DNA of 64,000 nt, from NCBI GenBank assembly GCA_022605955.1, contig JAKCOZ010000003.1, positions 51,274,179 through 51,338,178 on the forward strand. Direction: 5' to 3'. How positions within the stretch are numbered: the stretch's first letter is position 1; every line of letters starts with the position of its first letter. Positions 11,793-24,290 of the stretch are shown here, one piece after another. Below the pieces are notes generated by a model. It saw only the letters and a list, made by a program, of their open reading frames with translations. It ran no database searches and was not told the origin of the DNA. The stretch comes from Rallus limicola. Its lineage: Eukaryota; Chordata; Aves; Gruiformes; Rallidae. The position numbers and the translations under genes were made by a program.

Positions 11793-13025
11793 CACAGAAT
11801 CACAGAATGATAGGAGTTCAAAGGGACCTCTGGAGGTCATCTAATTGACCCCCTCTCCACTAAAGCAGGATCACCTGGAGCAGGCTGCACATGATCATCT
11901 CCAGCATTTTGAATCTCTCCAGGGAAGGAGACTCCACAGCCTCTCTGGGCAGCCTGTCCCAGAGCTCTGTCACCCTGAGACTGAAGAAGCTTTTCCTCAT
12001 GTTCACACAGAACTTTCTGTGTTCCAGTTTGTGCTTGTTGCCCATGTCTGGGCACCACTGGTAATACAGCTTCTGCACATCTGTCCTTTAAATATTTCTA
12101 AGTGTTGAGGAATTTCCCTCTCAGTCTTCTCTTCTCCAGGCTAACCAGACCCGGCTCTCTCAGCCTTTACTCATACAAGAGATGCTCCAGTCCTCTCTTC
12201 ATCTTTGTCGCCCTCTTCTGTACTCTCTCCAGTAGATCCTCATCTTTCATGAACTGGGGAGCCCAGAACTGGACATAGCACTCCAGATACGGCCTCACAA
12301 AGATAGAATAGAGGGGCAGGATAACGTCCCTTGACCTGTTGGCCGTGCTCATCTTAATGTGCCCAAGGGTACCATCAGCCTTCTGACCCATGAGGGCATG
12401 CTGCTGCCTCATGAACAGCTTGTCCACCAGAACTCTCAGGTCCTTCTCTGAAGAGTTTCTTCCCAACAGATCAACCCCAAACTGTAGCAGTGCTTGGGGT
12501 TATTCCTCCCTAGGTGCAATTCTCCAGCCTGTACAGACCTCACTGAAAGGCAGCACAACTTTCTGGTATGTCAGCCACTCCTCCCAGTTTTCTACCATCA
12601 GCAAACTTCTTGATGATATGCTCTGTCCCCTTGTCCAGGTCATTGATGAATATGTATAATAAGACCTGACTTATCCTCGGGGCACATCACTGGCCACAGG
12701 CCTCCAACTAGACTCTGAGCCACTTACCACAGGACTCTGGGCTCTGCCATTCAATCAACTCAACTAACTGTGCAGTGATCCAACCCACAATTCCTGAGCT
12801 CACCGATGCAGTTGTTAGGGAAGATGGTGTCAAAAGCCTTATGGAAGTCAAGGTAGACAACATCTGCTGCTCTCCCTTATCTACCCAGTGAGTTGCCAGT
12901 AATAGAAGGCTATCAAATTGAGCAGGCATGATTTCCCCTTGGTAAAATCCATGTTGACTGCTCCCAATCACCTTCTTTTTGTCCACATGCTTATAGAAGA
13001 CCCCCATCATAACTTCTGCTTATGG
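11793..13025 (-). mobile_element. CR1 LINE, 5'-truncated, minus strand
   Basis: The left edge carries the reverse complement of the CR1 3' tail (CACAGAATCACAGAATGA), followed by the conserved 3'UTR block. Reading on the minus strand, decayed frames encode reverse-transcriptase and C-terminal ORF2 text, including GSSQHGF near 12,950 and the DLRVLVDKL and RPYLECYVQFWAP blocks between 12,460 and 12,230. Stops and frame shifts break every frame, and part of the region between the two blocks is missing. The element is dead and 5'-truncated, as most avian CR1 copies are. Confidence 0.9.
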
Positions 13026-16000
13026 TCCCGAGAAAAATACTGGCTGCTGGTCAGAGAGTCCACAGTTAGATATTCATACTGTGTTTAAGACATTGCACAG
13101 AGCTGGCTGGTTTCTCACCAGTTGATGATGGGCATTCTCACAAGTCAATCTATTAGCTTTTGCCCTGCAGTGGCAACTTCTGGCAAGGAGGAGTAAGGAA
13201 CAGTCCTCAGGGAAGGATCCCTTACACTGCCATGCTGCAAAGAAACTCCCAGCAGAGTCAGCTTTCATGTCCTTATTTTATGGTGCCTAAATGCTGACTA
13301 ATATGCATGCATGTTTCATTCTCACAAGCACAACCAAAATGCCAGGCTTCATTATCTGGAAGAATAAGCATGGTCAGAAGTTTGTTGGAAAGTAGGTTTG
13401 GGTTCTGCCTTTACCACTGATTGTGTGGCTTTAAGGATTGGTTTTTTTATCAATTTCCTTTTCTGTAAAATATAATATTTTTATCTCCTCTTAATTAGTT
13501 TTGTGGGTCTTAGGGAGGGAAAAAACAAGAGTTGGCTGAAAGAAAAAAATAATAGTAGAAAAGATCTTGATGAAATTAGTAAGATGATGTTATTTTAAAA
13601 TGGTGCTTACTGTGATCCTGTAAAAGAGAGATGCTTAGAAATAAAGATAATAAACAGACATTCCTGAAGCAGCATCTATTTATGCACTTTCTTAAGAAAA
13701 TAAATGTATAGTTGGCACTCTATACTATGAGAAGCCTATTCCTGTATTTCTGTAACTGTATTGAAATGCAGAGGAATGAGAATGTTGTGCTGGCAACAAA
13801 TTTTAATCTTCCTTTGGATTTGCTGGCATTCTTCAGGATAGTTTTTCAGATAGGATTTTGCCAGTTCAAATAACTTGAAGTAAAAATACTTGTTCAAGAA
13901 AATGCATGATTCTAGAAGTATGATTCTTTTACTATTTCTCAAAACCCTACTACTACCTTTGCATATCAGAAGGTAAATAAAAATCTATGTGGCATACACA
14001 GTTCCAAAAATTATTCACTGAGATACTCCAGTTAGTTAGTTAGTTAGCAGGGATTGATAGTTTGTGTTTAAAATTTCTTCTAGTTTATGAATATTTGTTT
14101 TGTTTTGGAATAGGTGTATTCATAAGGAAGGGTTTATTTTAAGCTGTATCTGCTTCCTCAGATTTTAGTACATTATTATTCTCATCTGGCTAGAAACACA
14201 AAGGAAGGTCATATGGCTCTAGTTGCAAGAATATGAAATGTAGATTTGTGGTTGTTAATCTCATTTGTCACTAGGATTGCCTTCATAATTACTCACCCGT
14301 CAGCCCTGTGAAGTTAAAACATATGTACTGTGGTAATGTCAACCTCTTTGTATTCATCCAGTGTCCCAGATAATTCCAGCCCTATGACAGCTACTGAAAT
14401 ATATGACAAGTTCAGTCAATCAACAGTGGCAATGAACACTCTGGTTAAGGACATGTAGGCAAAGCTTTACATCAAGAGCTCTGCTGTTCAAATATATATT
14501 TTTAGGGTGGCCAGAGGTGCAGTATTAGATATCAGTAAAAAGGGGAAAAAGTGGAGAAACACTTACTGTAGCTTTCATGCATGGATCTTTTGGCATCACA
14601 CCTCTGAGCAATAATAGCTTGCAAGAAGCAAGGGCTATGGCTTTCTTCGAACTGAGCAGAAGAAAGAATTCATCTGTTAGACCGAGGTGGCCTTTTTTTT
14701 TTAGCTAAAGGAACGTGATAACAGAGCTGTTTTTATTTGAAAAGTCTAGCAGCAAAAATCTTGGAGTGTAACTCACCAGAAAACTTGTTTTCCATGTATT
14801 ATTTAACATTTTGGGTTTGTTTCTTTTGTGAATAATAAGTACAAACATACTTTTCTGCCCAAGACCTACATCCATGCGTGCTTACTGAGTTCTGCGTCTT
14901 GTCCTTCACAAAAGGGAATAGTTTTGATTCAATGATACATTTGTTTTATAGAGAAAACAAATGTAATGTTGCTTTCTAAAAGCAATGCTTCAGGAAGTGA
15001 AGACAAAAGCCTCAAGGATTTAAATTATACAGAAGAAAAGCAGATCAATATGCTGTTTGTATGGTGCAGCTCTTGAGTCAGCCATGCCAAATGGCATGCA
15101 AGATCCTGGCTTCCCTGGCTTCAGAGTCAAGGTTTATGACAGGGAGCAGGGCAGATGCCTGCTCCAATTCTGCAATAGAAAATTGTGTCATATTCTATTT
15201 GATTTGCAGCAGCAGGATTTACCAAAAGCAAGAGGGTTGTCGTAGAGAAGAATTTCAAGAAGCCTACCTCAGCTGCCTCCACAACTTGGGAAATTACACT
15301 GGTTCAGTGTCCAGGCTCTGGATGGAAAGAAGAATGAGAAACACACACATTTCAGTGTGAGGCACTGGAAATTATATAATTGTGGACACTCAGAGGAAAC
15401 TGATTTTCTGCAATGACTTTATGCAGAAGTTGATTTTATTTTTTCCTTTGTGTATTGGGACAGGAGGTGAGAGGATAATACAAGAAAGGAAAGAAAGATT
15501 CCTGCCAGGTACTGGTGAGCACTCTTCACGTATCACCAGGAGAAGGAAGAGATCTTATAAACTTTTCATGACCCCAGGACTCTTTTTCTTTCAAGAATCT
15601 TTGATACTTTCTGGAAAAAAAGAAGATCAGGTGGTGCCAAGAACAAACATTTTTTGTAAGTGCTTTACATCATAAATAAACCCATCCCTGATTCAAATCT
15701 AAGTAATAATACTAGTGCCTTCTACTTCAGAACACTTCCATCAGAGGACAAATTGGGTTACTGACTGGACCACAGGACAGAATTAAGTTCTGAAGGCATC
15801 TTCAGTGTGGGAGATTTTTCTATGTGCTGTTTACAATTGTGTATAGGTCACAAACACATTACTTTGAACAGACAGAGGAGGATTTAGTTTACATTTGTAT
15901 TGCATATGCCAGTGGTCTTGCAGATACCAGTTCAAGTAACAGAGGGCAGAGTTTGCAGCTTTCTATTATGCAATGCTAGTAGATGTGCCATATTTATTCT

Positions 16001-16317
16001 GCAGTAGATTGTAGCATCCATTCTAAAAATGGAAGTAAAAAAGACAGTAATATTTAACTGTGCCTAGCTAATTTTTCCTATATGATAATAATGTAGGTAT
16101 CTTGTATGTTGATTACAAGATCTTGACTGCTTGAAGAAGACCAGACTACTAAAGGCATCAAAAATCTCTTGCCACATAGCAAGCAAGCAGAAAAGTCTGA
16201 ATTTCAATTTAATAAATTAATGGTTATACTAGTTTAGTAAATTGTGGGTTGCTATTGGCATCAAATCAGAAATATCTTTCAAAAAAAATGTATAGGTATG
16301 GTAGTGTATTTCCCATT
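13026..16317. other. Intergenic noncoding DNA
   Basis: No gene or clear transposable element was recognised. A short (GTTA)4 microsatellite is at about 14,032-14,047. Open frames near 15,057-15,675 on the plus strand are short and show no family signature. Confidence 0.5.
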
Positions 16318-17286
16318 TATTGGCTGAAATTTCTGATAAATTGAACAAAGGCTTCCTACTCTGGAAGAAGATTAGAGACCTAGTTAGTCGGGATATAGAA
16401 AAGGCTGAGGTACTGGAGAACTTTTTGCTATGGTTTTCACCAGCAAGTGCTCTAGCCACACTGACCAGGTCACAAAAGGCAAAGACTGGGACTGGGAGAA
16501 TGAAGAGCTACCCATTGTAGGAGATCAGGTTCATGCACAAGTCCATGGGAACTGATGAGATACATCCACATTCTTGAGGGAACTGGTGGATGAAGTGGCT
16601 AATCCACACTCCCATTATATTTGAGAAGTCATGGCAGATCAGTGAAATTCCCACTGACTGGAAAAGGGGAAACAGAACCCTGTTTCTAAAAAGAAAGGCC
16701 CTGGGAACTACAGGCCAGTCAGTTTCACTTCTGTGCCTGGCAAGATCATGGAGCATATCCTTCTGGAAACTATACTAAAGCACATGGAGAACAGAGAGGT
16801 GATTTGTGACAGTCAGCATGGCTTCACTATGCAAATCATGCCTGACGAATTTGGTGGCATTCTATGATGGAGTTACAGTGTTGGTGGCTCAGGAAAGAGA
16901 AACTGATGTCATCTAGATGGATATGTGCAAAGCATTTTATGCTGTTCCAAACACCATCCTTGCCTCTAAATTGGATATTGACATGGATATGATGGATGGA
17001 CCACACGGTGGGTGAGGAATTGGCTGGATGGTCTCACTCAGACTTGTGGTCAATGGCTCAGTGTCTAAATGGAGAACAGTGATGAGTGGTATTCCTCAGG
17101 GGTTGGTATTGGGAATGTTTAACATTTTTTTTGGAAACTTTTGCAGTGGGATCAAGTGCACTCACATCAAGTTTGCCAGTGACACCAAGTGGTTTAGTGG
17201 AGGGTGACCCTGACCGTGGCAGGGAGTCTGGAAATTTAATGTCTTCAGATACCTTCCAACTCAAACTGTTTCCTCTGATTCTATAA
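16318..17286 (+). mobile_element. CR1 LINE fragment with internal deletion
   Basis: Plus-strand decayed ORF2 text runs from upstream of the reverse-transcriptase core: a [12 protein letters not shown] block near 16,645, a DSQHGFT-like block near 16,810, and the GIPQG motif region near 17,090. It then jumps to a compressed 3' end resembling the CR1 terminus (CCTTCCAACTC, GATTCTATAAT near 17,255-17,286). The thumb and C-terminal part seen in the other copies is missing. Many stops indicate an old insertion. Confidence 0.85.
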
Positions 17287-18540
17287 TATCATTAACTGTG
17301 TATAATTTACATTGAGTTCAAGCAAAAATTATTGTGTACAAAAAGTGTAATTTTCCTTTTTTTAAGAATTATTTTCAGTAAGATTTCACTAAGATTATAA
17401 TTATAGATGATTAAAGAAAGGGGTGTTCACAGTTACACTGTGATGAACATGCAAGTGCTATCAATACTTTGTAAAGTACAAAGCAATTGTTTTGAAAAAG
17501 CGTGAGGAGGTTGGTAATTATTTAAGCCTCATGGAGTCATTGCCAGAAGATTGAGTTTCTTTACAATACTATAAAACAGAGTCTTTATCCTCCACATTCC
17601 CTTCCTGCCAGCTCTTTCCCAGAACCCTGGATGGATGTCACATCTGGGCTGGCTAAGGTCATGATACAGCTCTTTTAGGCTGCTCTCAGACTCTTATTAC
17701 TTCATTTCCTCTACTGTCTCTTTCTGCATTTGCTAATGGAAAATGTTTGTGTTTACTTTCAAATGGATGCTGGAAAAGCTGGCAAGTCCCTTCTCAAAGA
17801 CTTTCTCTGAAGAAACAGTGTCAACAGCATAGGGCTTCTCACATAGAGAAAAAAAATGGAAGTGGGCAGTGCTGTGTCATGTGTGCTGCCTCTCTTATGT
17901 GCTCTCACCCAACAGGCAATGAGACAGTGGCTTAATGTTACCACTCTTGAACCCCAAGAGATATTTGACTGAATCTGCTTTACTGAAAATGTCAGCAAAA
18001 TACCAAGGAAGCTCATGACTACATCTACCCATAATTCACTCCTGAGAAATAAGAATTGACTTCTCACTTGTAATTATTACAGCACATATATTAAATTTAT
18101 ATGTATAGTGCCTTTGATGACTGTAACGTAGCATCAGTGCTGTATCTCTTCTGGTGGACCCTCTGTTGACTGACAGAAATTACTTGGAGCAGTGAACAAG
18201 AAATTAGTAAGCAGCTAAATTAACCCCTGGCTTGTGTTAACAGATCTAATTTAAGCTGTTTCAAAATATCTGTTGCTGAACATTTCTCCTGCAGAAACTA
18301 AGATAAATGGAAGGGAAAAAATAATATCTGACTATTCTGATCTTTCTGGCCTTCAGTGCTGACCTCCTATTTCTTCTTTCTGGGATGCTCAACTCATTGT
18401 TCCCATGCTGTGTAACACTGATTGTTAGATTTGTCTTTGACACTGTTTTGTTTGGATTCTTCCAACCAGAGTCCTGCCTGTATAGGCCGAGAGAATGCTT
18501 AGTTTGTTTAGGCTAAGCTAGAAAGGCTTGCCTATATAGT
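17287..18540. other. Intergenic noncoding DNA
   Basis: Nothing recognised. AT-rich sequence without repeats, RNA genes or exon-like blocks. Confidence 0.5.
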
Positions 18541-18724
18541 GATGAAGCACTGGAACAGTTTGCCCAGAAAGGTACATGCCTCATCCCTGGAAGTATCCAA
18601 GGTCAGGTTGGACAGGGCTCTGAGCAACCTGGTCTTGTTGAAGATGTCCCTGCTCATTGCAGGGTAGTTCGACCAAATTAAAGGTCCTTCCTTTCCAACC
18701 CAAACTATTCTGTGATTCTGTGAT
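18541..18724 (+). mobile_element. CR1 LINE, short 3' fragment
   Basis: It begins in the block encoding the CR1 ORF2 C-terminus (a HWNSLPR-like stretch) and continues through GGTCAGGTTGGACAGGGCTC to the terminus TTCCAACCCAAACTATTCTGTGATTCTGTG. It is about 180 bases long, severely 5'-truncated and noncoding. Confidence 0.9.
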
Positions 18725-20812
18725 TGCCTTATATAGGCTTGTGTAAGCTAAGCCTTCCCTCAGCTTCAGACTGTGCAGTTAAACACAATATCCAGAGATT
18801 TTCAATTTGCAAGCTGACTGTATTGCCATGAAGATTAGTCTCCCAAATTTAAGTGGAGCAATGACTTTCCTCTTTTTAAACTAAGCTAACTGGGACTGTT
18901 AAAAATAATTTGCAGTTTTCTCCTGCTATTTGTCTGTTCTTTGGTCAGCAGAGGCTGTTCCAGATAGGCAGGCTAGAAACAATGTTTGGACAAAATTTGT
19001 CAGGATCTGAATCATTCTTGTCAATGGCTGTGAAGATAACTTTAGTGTAATTGGTCCCTTGACTTTCCATATGTCTCAGTTCCCTTGGTAAGCTTTTTGT
19101 GTTGCAGAGATCATTCCCCTAACAAGGTGCATTAAAAAACAAATGGAATTCTGCTTTTTAGCTAGTGCAAGAATTACCTCAGTTGGGCAGCTAAGGTGGT
19201 GGAGACCTTTATTGAATTTCAGGTCCATAAAAATCAATAGGTTTTTCCACTAGTTTGCATGAGGTCAGTATGTCTTTGCTACTTAAAAACATCTTTTCAA
19301 ATGGTCTCAAGACTTGTTTTCTTTAATTTCTAATCAGCACTGCAGAGTAATTTTACAGAATTGTCTCTGCTCATGTTGTTTGCCCTTTAAAGCTACAGGG
19401 ATCTGTTTCACAAGGGATTCATTCTTCCTTCTGTGGCTTCACAGGAGTTAACTACTACATACAAATCCCTGAATGCACAGAAAGGAAAATAAACACTCCC
19501 CATTATGTTTGACTCAATCTCATTATCCAACTCGTTTACATTGTTTCAAAGTAAACACCTGCTAAAACCAAAGCCTAATGTGTCCAAAATAATTTAAAAC
19601 CATTTGCTTCTGGCCATTGCATTTTAGCTACTTAACAAAGGTTCTTCTCTTGAAAATATGCCCTCAAAGTAGTCAGTTCTGGTGACAGTTAAATAAGATA
19701 ACAACAGCTTTGTACTATTTGCACCCTCCTGTTGTCAAGTATTACTTTTGAATACTCATGTTACTGTCATCTTCAGAATATTCCCCAGTATTTATTTCAG
19801 AATACTTCTTAATGTTGTTATTTAGAGTTCTTCATTATGAGATAATGAAAAGATTAATACTGTGGCACCACATCACATTTGAAATATTCGTCCAGGGAAC
19901 ATTTTAACTTTCCTTCTTACAGCAGTTGTTCCCAAGTTTGGTGATGGAAAACCCTAAGCAGAATCTTCCTCTCCATCCTGTGCTGTAAAGCCAGGTGAAA
20001 ATCAGAGGGATGGACATCTGTACCACTTGCATCTTCTGAGCTCTTTGGCATGTAAACATTTCACTGGAAGTTCTTATTCATACATGTTTCACATCAGAAT
20101 AATTTTCCATGAGATCATTAAATTCAGTCCTCAGATTCTATGCAATTTTAAGATCTAATAGTTCTTGGCTTTATGTGCACTTCTGTGTCCTGTGACCAAA
20201 GTGACACTGCTTCACAACTGTTCTTTCTGAAAGCTGTGTTGCTGTATCTAAAGGGGTCCAAGGGAGCATTTTCAGTACAGAAATTTCATGGGTATGTAAA
20301 AGTAACCACATTAAACCCCAAACTGGGCAAATATTTTAATGCATTATCAAAGGCTATACTAGCTGAGTTTTCACTTTTCTTCATTTGTTTTTAACTGTCT
20401 AGTTTTGCAGCAGCCTGATGACTGAGTAATTTCTGCTATCTCTCCTCTTGCAGGAGGTCTGGTGGCTCATTTCTCCTTAGTGAGTAATTAATGTTCTCTT
20501 GGATCCTTAGTTAGAAGATTGATTTTTCACAAACCTATTAGCAAATGTTTTCTGGGTTTATTCATTTCTTACTGGAAGTTAAATGTGTACAGGGAGTATT
20601 GCCAGTAGAGTACTTGATAAAAACTTACTCCATCTTCTGGATCAGTCCCTTACTAAGAAATGAAGTTCAGCTTGGTGTAACAGACTCTGGGAGGAGAGTG
20701 CTTTCCACAGACCCGATGTATACATACAGACCCTCATCCAAGCAATTCTCACTCCCACCACTCTCTTTTGTTTACAGACAGTTTCTTTGCATTTAAAGTT
20801 GCTTTATTCCTC

Positions 20813-20841
20813 GGGGGGGGGGGGGGGGGGGGGGGGGGGGG
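20813..20841 (+). repeat. Poly-G homopolymer (29 G)
   Basis: An uninterrupted run of 29 guanines is followed by a G-rich shoulder (TGAAGGAGGTGGGGAGGCGGGG). Homopolymers of this length are rare in vertebrate DNA and prone to length error in sequencing. The tract could form G-quadruplexes. Confidence 0.9.
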
Positions 20842-23036
20842 TGAAGGAGGTGGGGAGGCGGGGTGTTGATAAAGTTTTCTGTTAAACTTTTTAAGGCACT
20901 ATTAAAGTTCAGATTCCACTGGCCACAATCACTCCTTCCCTTTCTCTGGGTTGACCTCACTAATACAGTAGCTTTTCTTCATACACAGATATAGTTTCTT
21001 AATTTTAGTTCTGTTAACTTTGTTGGACCTAATCTTCCTACTGTCATGTGTGCCTGACCTTCAGGGGAAGTAATAGAGTTTTTCTGATTTTGAAATAACT
21101 TTAGAATGAAAGTTAAATACACCTTTTATTAAACTTCTTTTCTAATCTTAATTTCCTGATTACAATTACTTTAGTAGCTTTAAAAATGCTAATCTTGCCT
21201 AGTCCATGCTATTTTTATTCTTTTTTCAGTTCTTATTTTTCTCTTATTTTCTTAATTAAAGCACTGATTCTTGCCCTTGTAGCATGACCTCCCTCACAGA
21301 CATGTATCTGCTCTCCAGATTTATTCCTTTCTTCCCTCAACTTTCTTCTGACCACAGACCTTGACACTGGCTGCCAGATGAGAGTGTTTGATGCTGCCCT
21401 ACTTTGTGCCCTTCATCACCCTCCAAGTCTTCCAGGCCACACTATCCAAAGGTGTGAAACACAGGAAAACTTCTGAAGTTCTGAGTCATTTCTAACAGCA
21501 AGGAAATCCAGAAAATCCTGACAGAAGGACAGGCAAAATTAATACTAGGTACCTAGCATGTCCCACAGAAACACTTTGTCTTGCACCTTCTGAAGAAAGG
21601 CTTTCTTTAAGGACACCATACTACCTGAAAGAGCCGTTCCTTCCTTTTCATGTGCCAGTTACTTATTTGATAACTTTTGCAATGAACACTTTCTAAAGTG
21701 TACTTTTCTGCTTGTTCATTCAAGGGCTGCACTTAAGTTTCAAACCTGTACCTACAATACATGGCAACAGCGGCAGTCTAGAATTCCCTGCCTGTTTTAA
21801 GCATCCTGTTAACTATGTTTAATCGCCCAGCCCTCTAAATTAGATAAGCAAGTCTGAACCAGAGCACAAAATAAACTAAAAAGCTGCTCTTGTGCTTTAC
21901 CACAGACACCAAATTTTGCAGTATTCAGGCTTTGGAAAGTATTTCTTACCCACCAAAAGTCCTAAAAGTCTGTCTTGAAAGTGTCCAAGTATCTGCATCT
22001 GATGTGATATTGATTACCAGTAAAGGCTGCTGTTTCTTTGCAGCTTTGTACAGTATGTACTCATTTACACCAGCATTTGCAAATGTAACCCACTCCAGGA
22101 GGCTTGCCCAAGTGCACCCAGTCACACAAGCTTTGAAAGACTAGAAAATCGGATTCTGCAACTGTGACTTCTACCCCAAGTGCCTCTCTTAAGTTGGCCA
22201 GCTGATCTTCATCACAGCAAGCTTATGCAGTAAATGAATTGATTATATACCATTTCCTCAGAAATACTCAGCAAAAATAGCTCAATACAACATCATATGA
22301 CAGGACATAACCCTCATTCTAGCTTGGAATTTACTTAGCAGGAAAACACTTAGTCTGTGATTTTTGACCTGAAGAAAATCTCAACCCCTTCATTTGGAAA
22401 AAAAGCATCTTTAAAAAGCCTGTTAAGAGCAGGCTTAAACTCCTTGTAAGGCAGTCTGCCCCTCCACTAAGCAATACTGAGGTGGTCTGCATTTTTCATA
22501 TTAAAGTTTTGAAAGGTCGGCTCTCTTCCATGTGCATAATCCCATTTTTTTTCCTTACACCAATCAAGAAATTTTCTTTTATGGCAAGGACTTTGCTAAC
22601 AAAACAAAACAAAACAAACCCACAGACACTCCAGAATCTATAATTTTAGCAAGCCAAAAGACTTAGACAATTAAAAGATAAGCTAAAAAGATTTATGTAT
22701 TCATTTGAGCTAAAAGAATTAAACAATTTCTCCTCTCATACAATTTATTAAAGCACTGTTGGTTTTTTTTTCCAGCTTGCACCCTAGCAACAACAAACAC
22801 AATTTCATTTACTTAACAAGTGTTGATCATTGGAGGCTTTGTCCTACTTTTTTTTCTGTGCATTAAATATGTTTCTTAAAAGACTGTTCAATTAAAATGA
22901 TACATTAGGCATAATGTTATTGTTACTGAACTCAGGAACACAGTTGTGTATCAAGCTGTTCTCAGTCATTGTTAAACTTGTGTACATTTGAGCACTGGGG
23001 GAAAGTGTATTAAAGTAATCAAAATTGGTTTTCATA

Positions 23037-23072
23037 GAAATGTCTTAAAGATCAGAAATGTCTTAAAGATCA
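23037..23072 (+). repeat. 18-bp perfect tandem duplication
   Basis: GAAATGTCTTAAAGATCA occurs twice in direct succession with no mismatch, the footprint of a recent slippage or small duplication. Confidence 0.9.
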
Positions 23073-23287
23073 GATAACTTGAAGATCCTGACATGAGTTA
23101 CCAAAGTTCAATTCTACCAGCTGTACTAGTTTCAAGAGATAAAGACTAGGAGCTTGTAAGTAAAAGTCTTTCAATTCTTTCCTTACAAACAGCCAGGAAT
23201 TTCAGAAAAGTCACCAAAATGAAAGCATGAGTGAGCCAGAAACGGTCTAGCAACATTATGATAAAAGAGTAATCTTTTAGAATCAAA

Positions 23288-23598
23288 AAATCACAGACCT
23301 CAAAGCCCATCTAGTCCCAAGGCCCTGCCATGGGCAGGGACACTCTCCACTAGCCCAGGCTGCCCAAAGCCTCATCCAGCCTGGCCTTGAACACTGCCAG
23401 GGAGGGGGCAGCCACAGCTTCTCTGGGCAGCCTGTGCCAGGGCCTCATCACCCTCATAGTAACAAATTTGTTCCTAACATCTAACCTCAACCTACCCTCT
23501 TTAAGCCTGAAGCCATTGCCCATGTCCTGTCACTACACTCCCTGATGAACAGTTCCTCTCCCACTTTCCTGTAGGACCCCTTTAAATATTGGTACTGT
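23288..23598 (-). mobile_element. CR1 LINE, 3' fragment, minus strand
   Basis: It opens with a reverse-complemented CR1 tail (AATCACAGACCTCAAAGCCC) and runs through the conserved 3' block (GGCAGGGACACTCTCCACTAG, CAGGCTGCCCAAAGCC) into the ORF2 C-terminal region. The wording matches the plus-strand fragment at 33,675, so the two may belong to the same CR1 subfamily. Confidence 0.9.
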
Positions 23599-24189
23599 CA
23601 GACACTTGATTTTTTTTCTTTCATTTTATTTTTCTTTTACAATGGCAAAAAATGAATGAGAGAAGTGAAGAAGCTGTCCTCGCTCTGCTTCACAGCAAGT
23701 CCTGCACTTGTAGTAAATGGGACTGAGCTTACCCCAGCACTGCCAGACACCCACCATCGTAAGACAGTTGTCAGCAGATTCTGTTTTTTTTGGAACTGTG
23801 CTAAAATTTTCCATTCCTGTGGGCAGAAAATATCTCAAAACATTATTACACTTTTGTGTTGAAAATGCAATTAAAAATCCAGTGTCCTCTAGTGACACTT
23901 AGATTTTGTCAAAACTGAACGTTATCCAATAACAGGGCTAACCTTTAAGTTCATGGATATATAGGATCTGCTTAGCAGGAGCACTGCATCTATAGAAAAG
24001 TGCCTAGGTCACAAGAACAGCAAGACTCTGAGCATATTGAACAGTGCTACTTTTCTTTAAATTACATCTAAGAGATCTGGGATTGGGCGTACCACAAGGG
24101 GAAAAAAAAAAGGGAAAAGAAGAGATGAGTGTTCTCTTATCTAAATTTTCCTGCTACCAACTGTAAAATGGAAATGACTATATTCTACC

Positions 24190-24290
24190 AGCAGGGCTTT
24201 TTTTTTTGTTTGGGTGTGGTTTGGTTGTTGGTTTTTTTCCTGATGGGGTTTTTCGGTGGTTTATTGTTGTTGTTGGAGGGTTTTTAAAGT
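24190..24290 (+). repeat. T/G-rich low-complexity segment
   Basis: About 100 bases are made almost only of T and G on the plus strand, including GTTGTTGTTGG and runs of up to ten T. Complementary text is A/C-rich. No periodic unit is maintained, so it is low-complexity rather than a true microsatellite. Confidence 0.7.

Larger units (their letters stand above)
18725..23287. other. Intergenic noncoding DNA with a poly-G tract
   Basis: No gene or recognisable transposable element. It contains a 29-G run, an (AAAAC)n patch near 22,603-22,617 and a short tandem duplication near 23,050, listed or noted separately. Sequence either side of the preceding CR1 fragment shares TATAGGC/GCCTATA words in inverted orientation, too imperfect to call a structure. 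Confidence 0.45.

Noticed and set aside
12167..12466. Minus-strand frame as a gene
   Set aside because: It is decayed CR1 ORF2 text.
18480..18765. Terminal inverted repeats around a CR1 fragment (TATAGGC/GCCTATA words)
   Set aside because: The arms do not align well beyond short words, and the enclosed CR1 3' end explains the middle.
24190..24290. Telomere-like or quadruplex-forming T/G tract
   Set aside because: No TTAGGG periodicity and G runs too few for a stable quadruplex; treated as low complexity.
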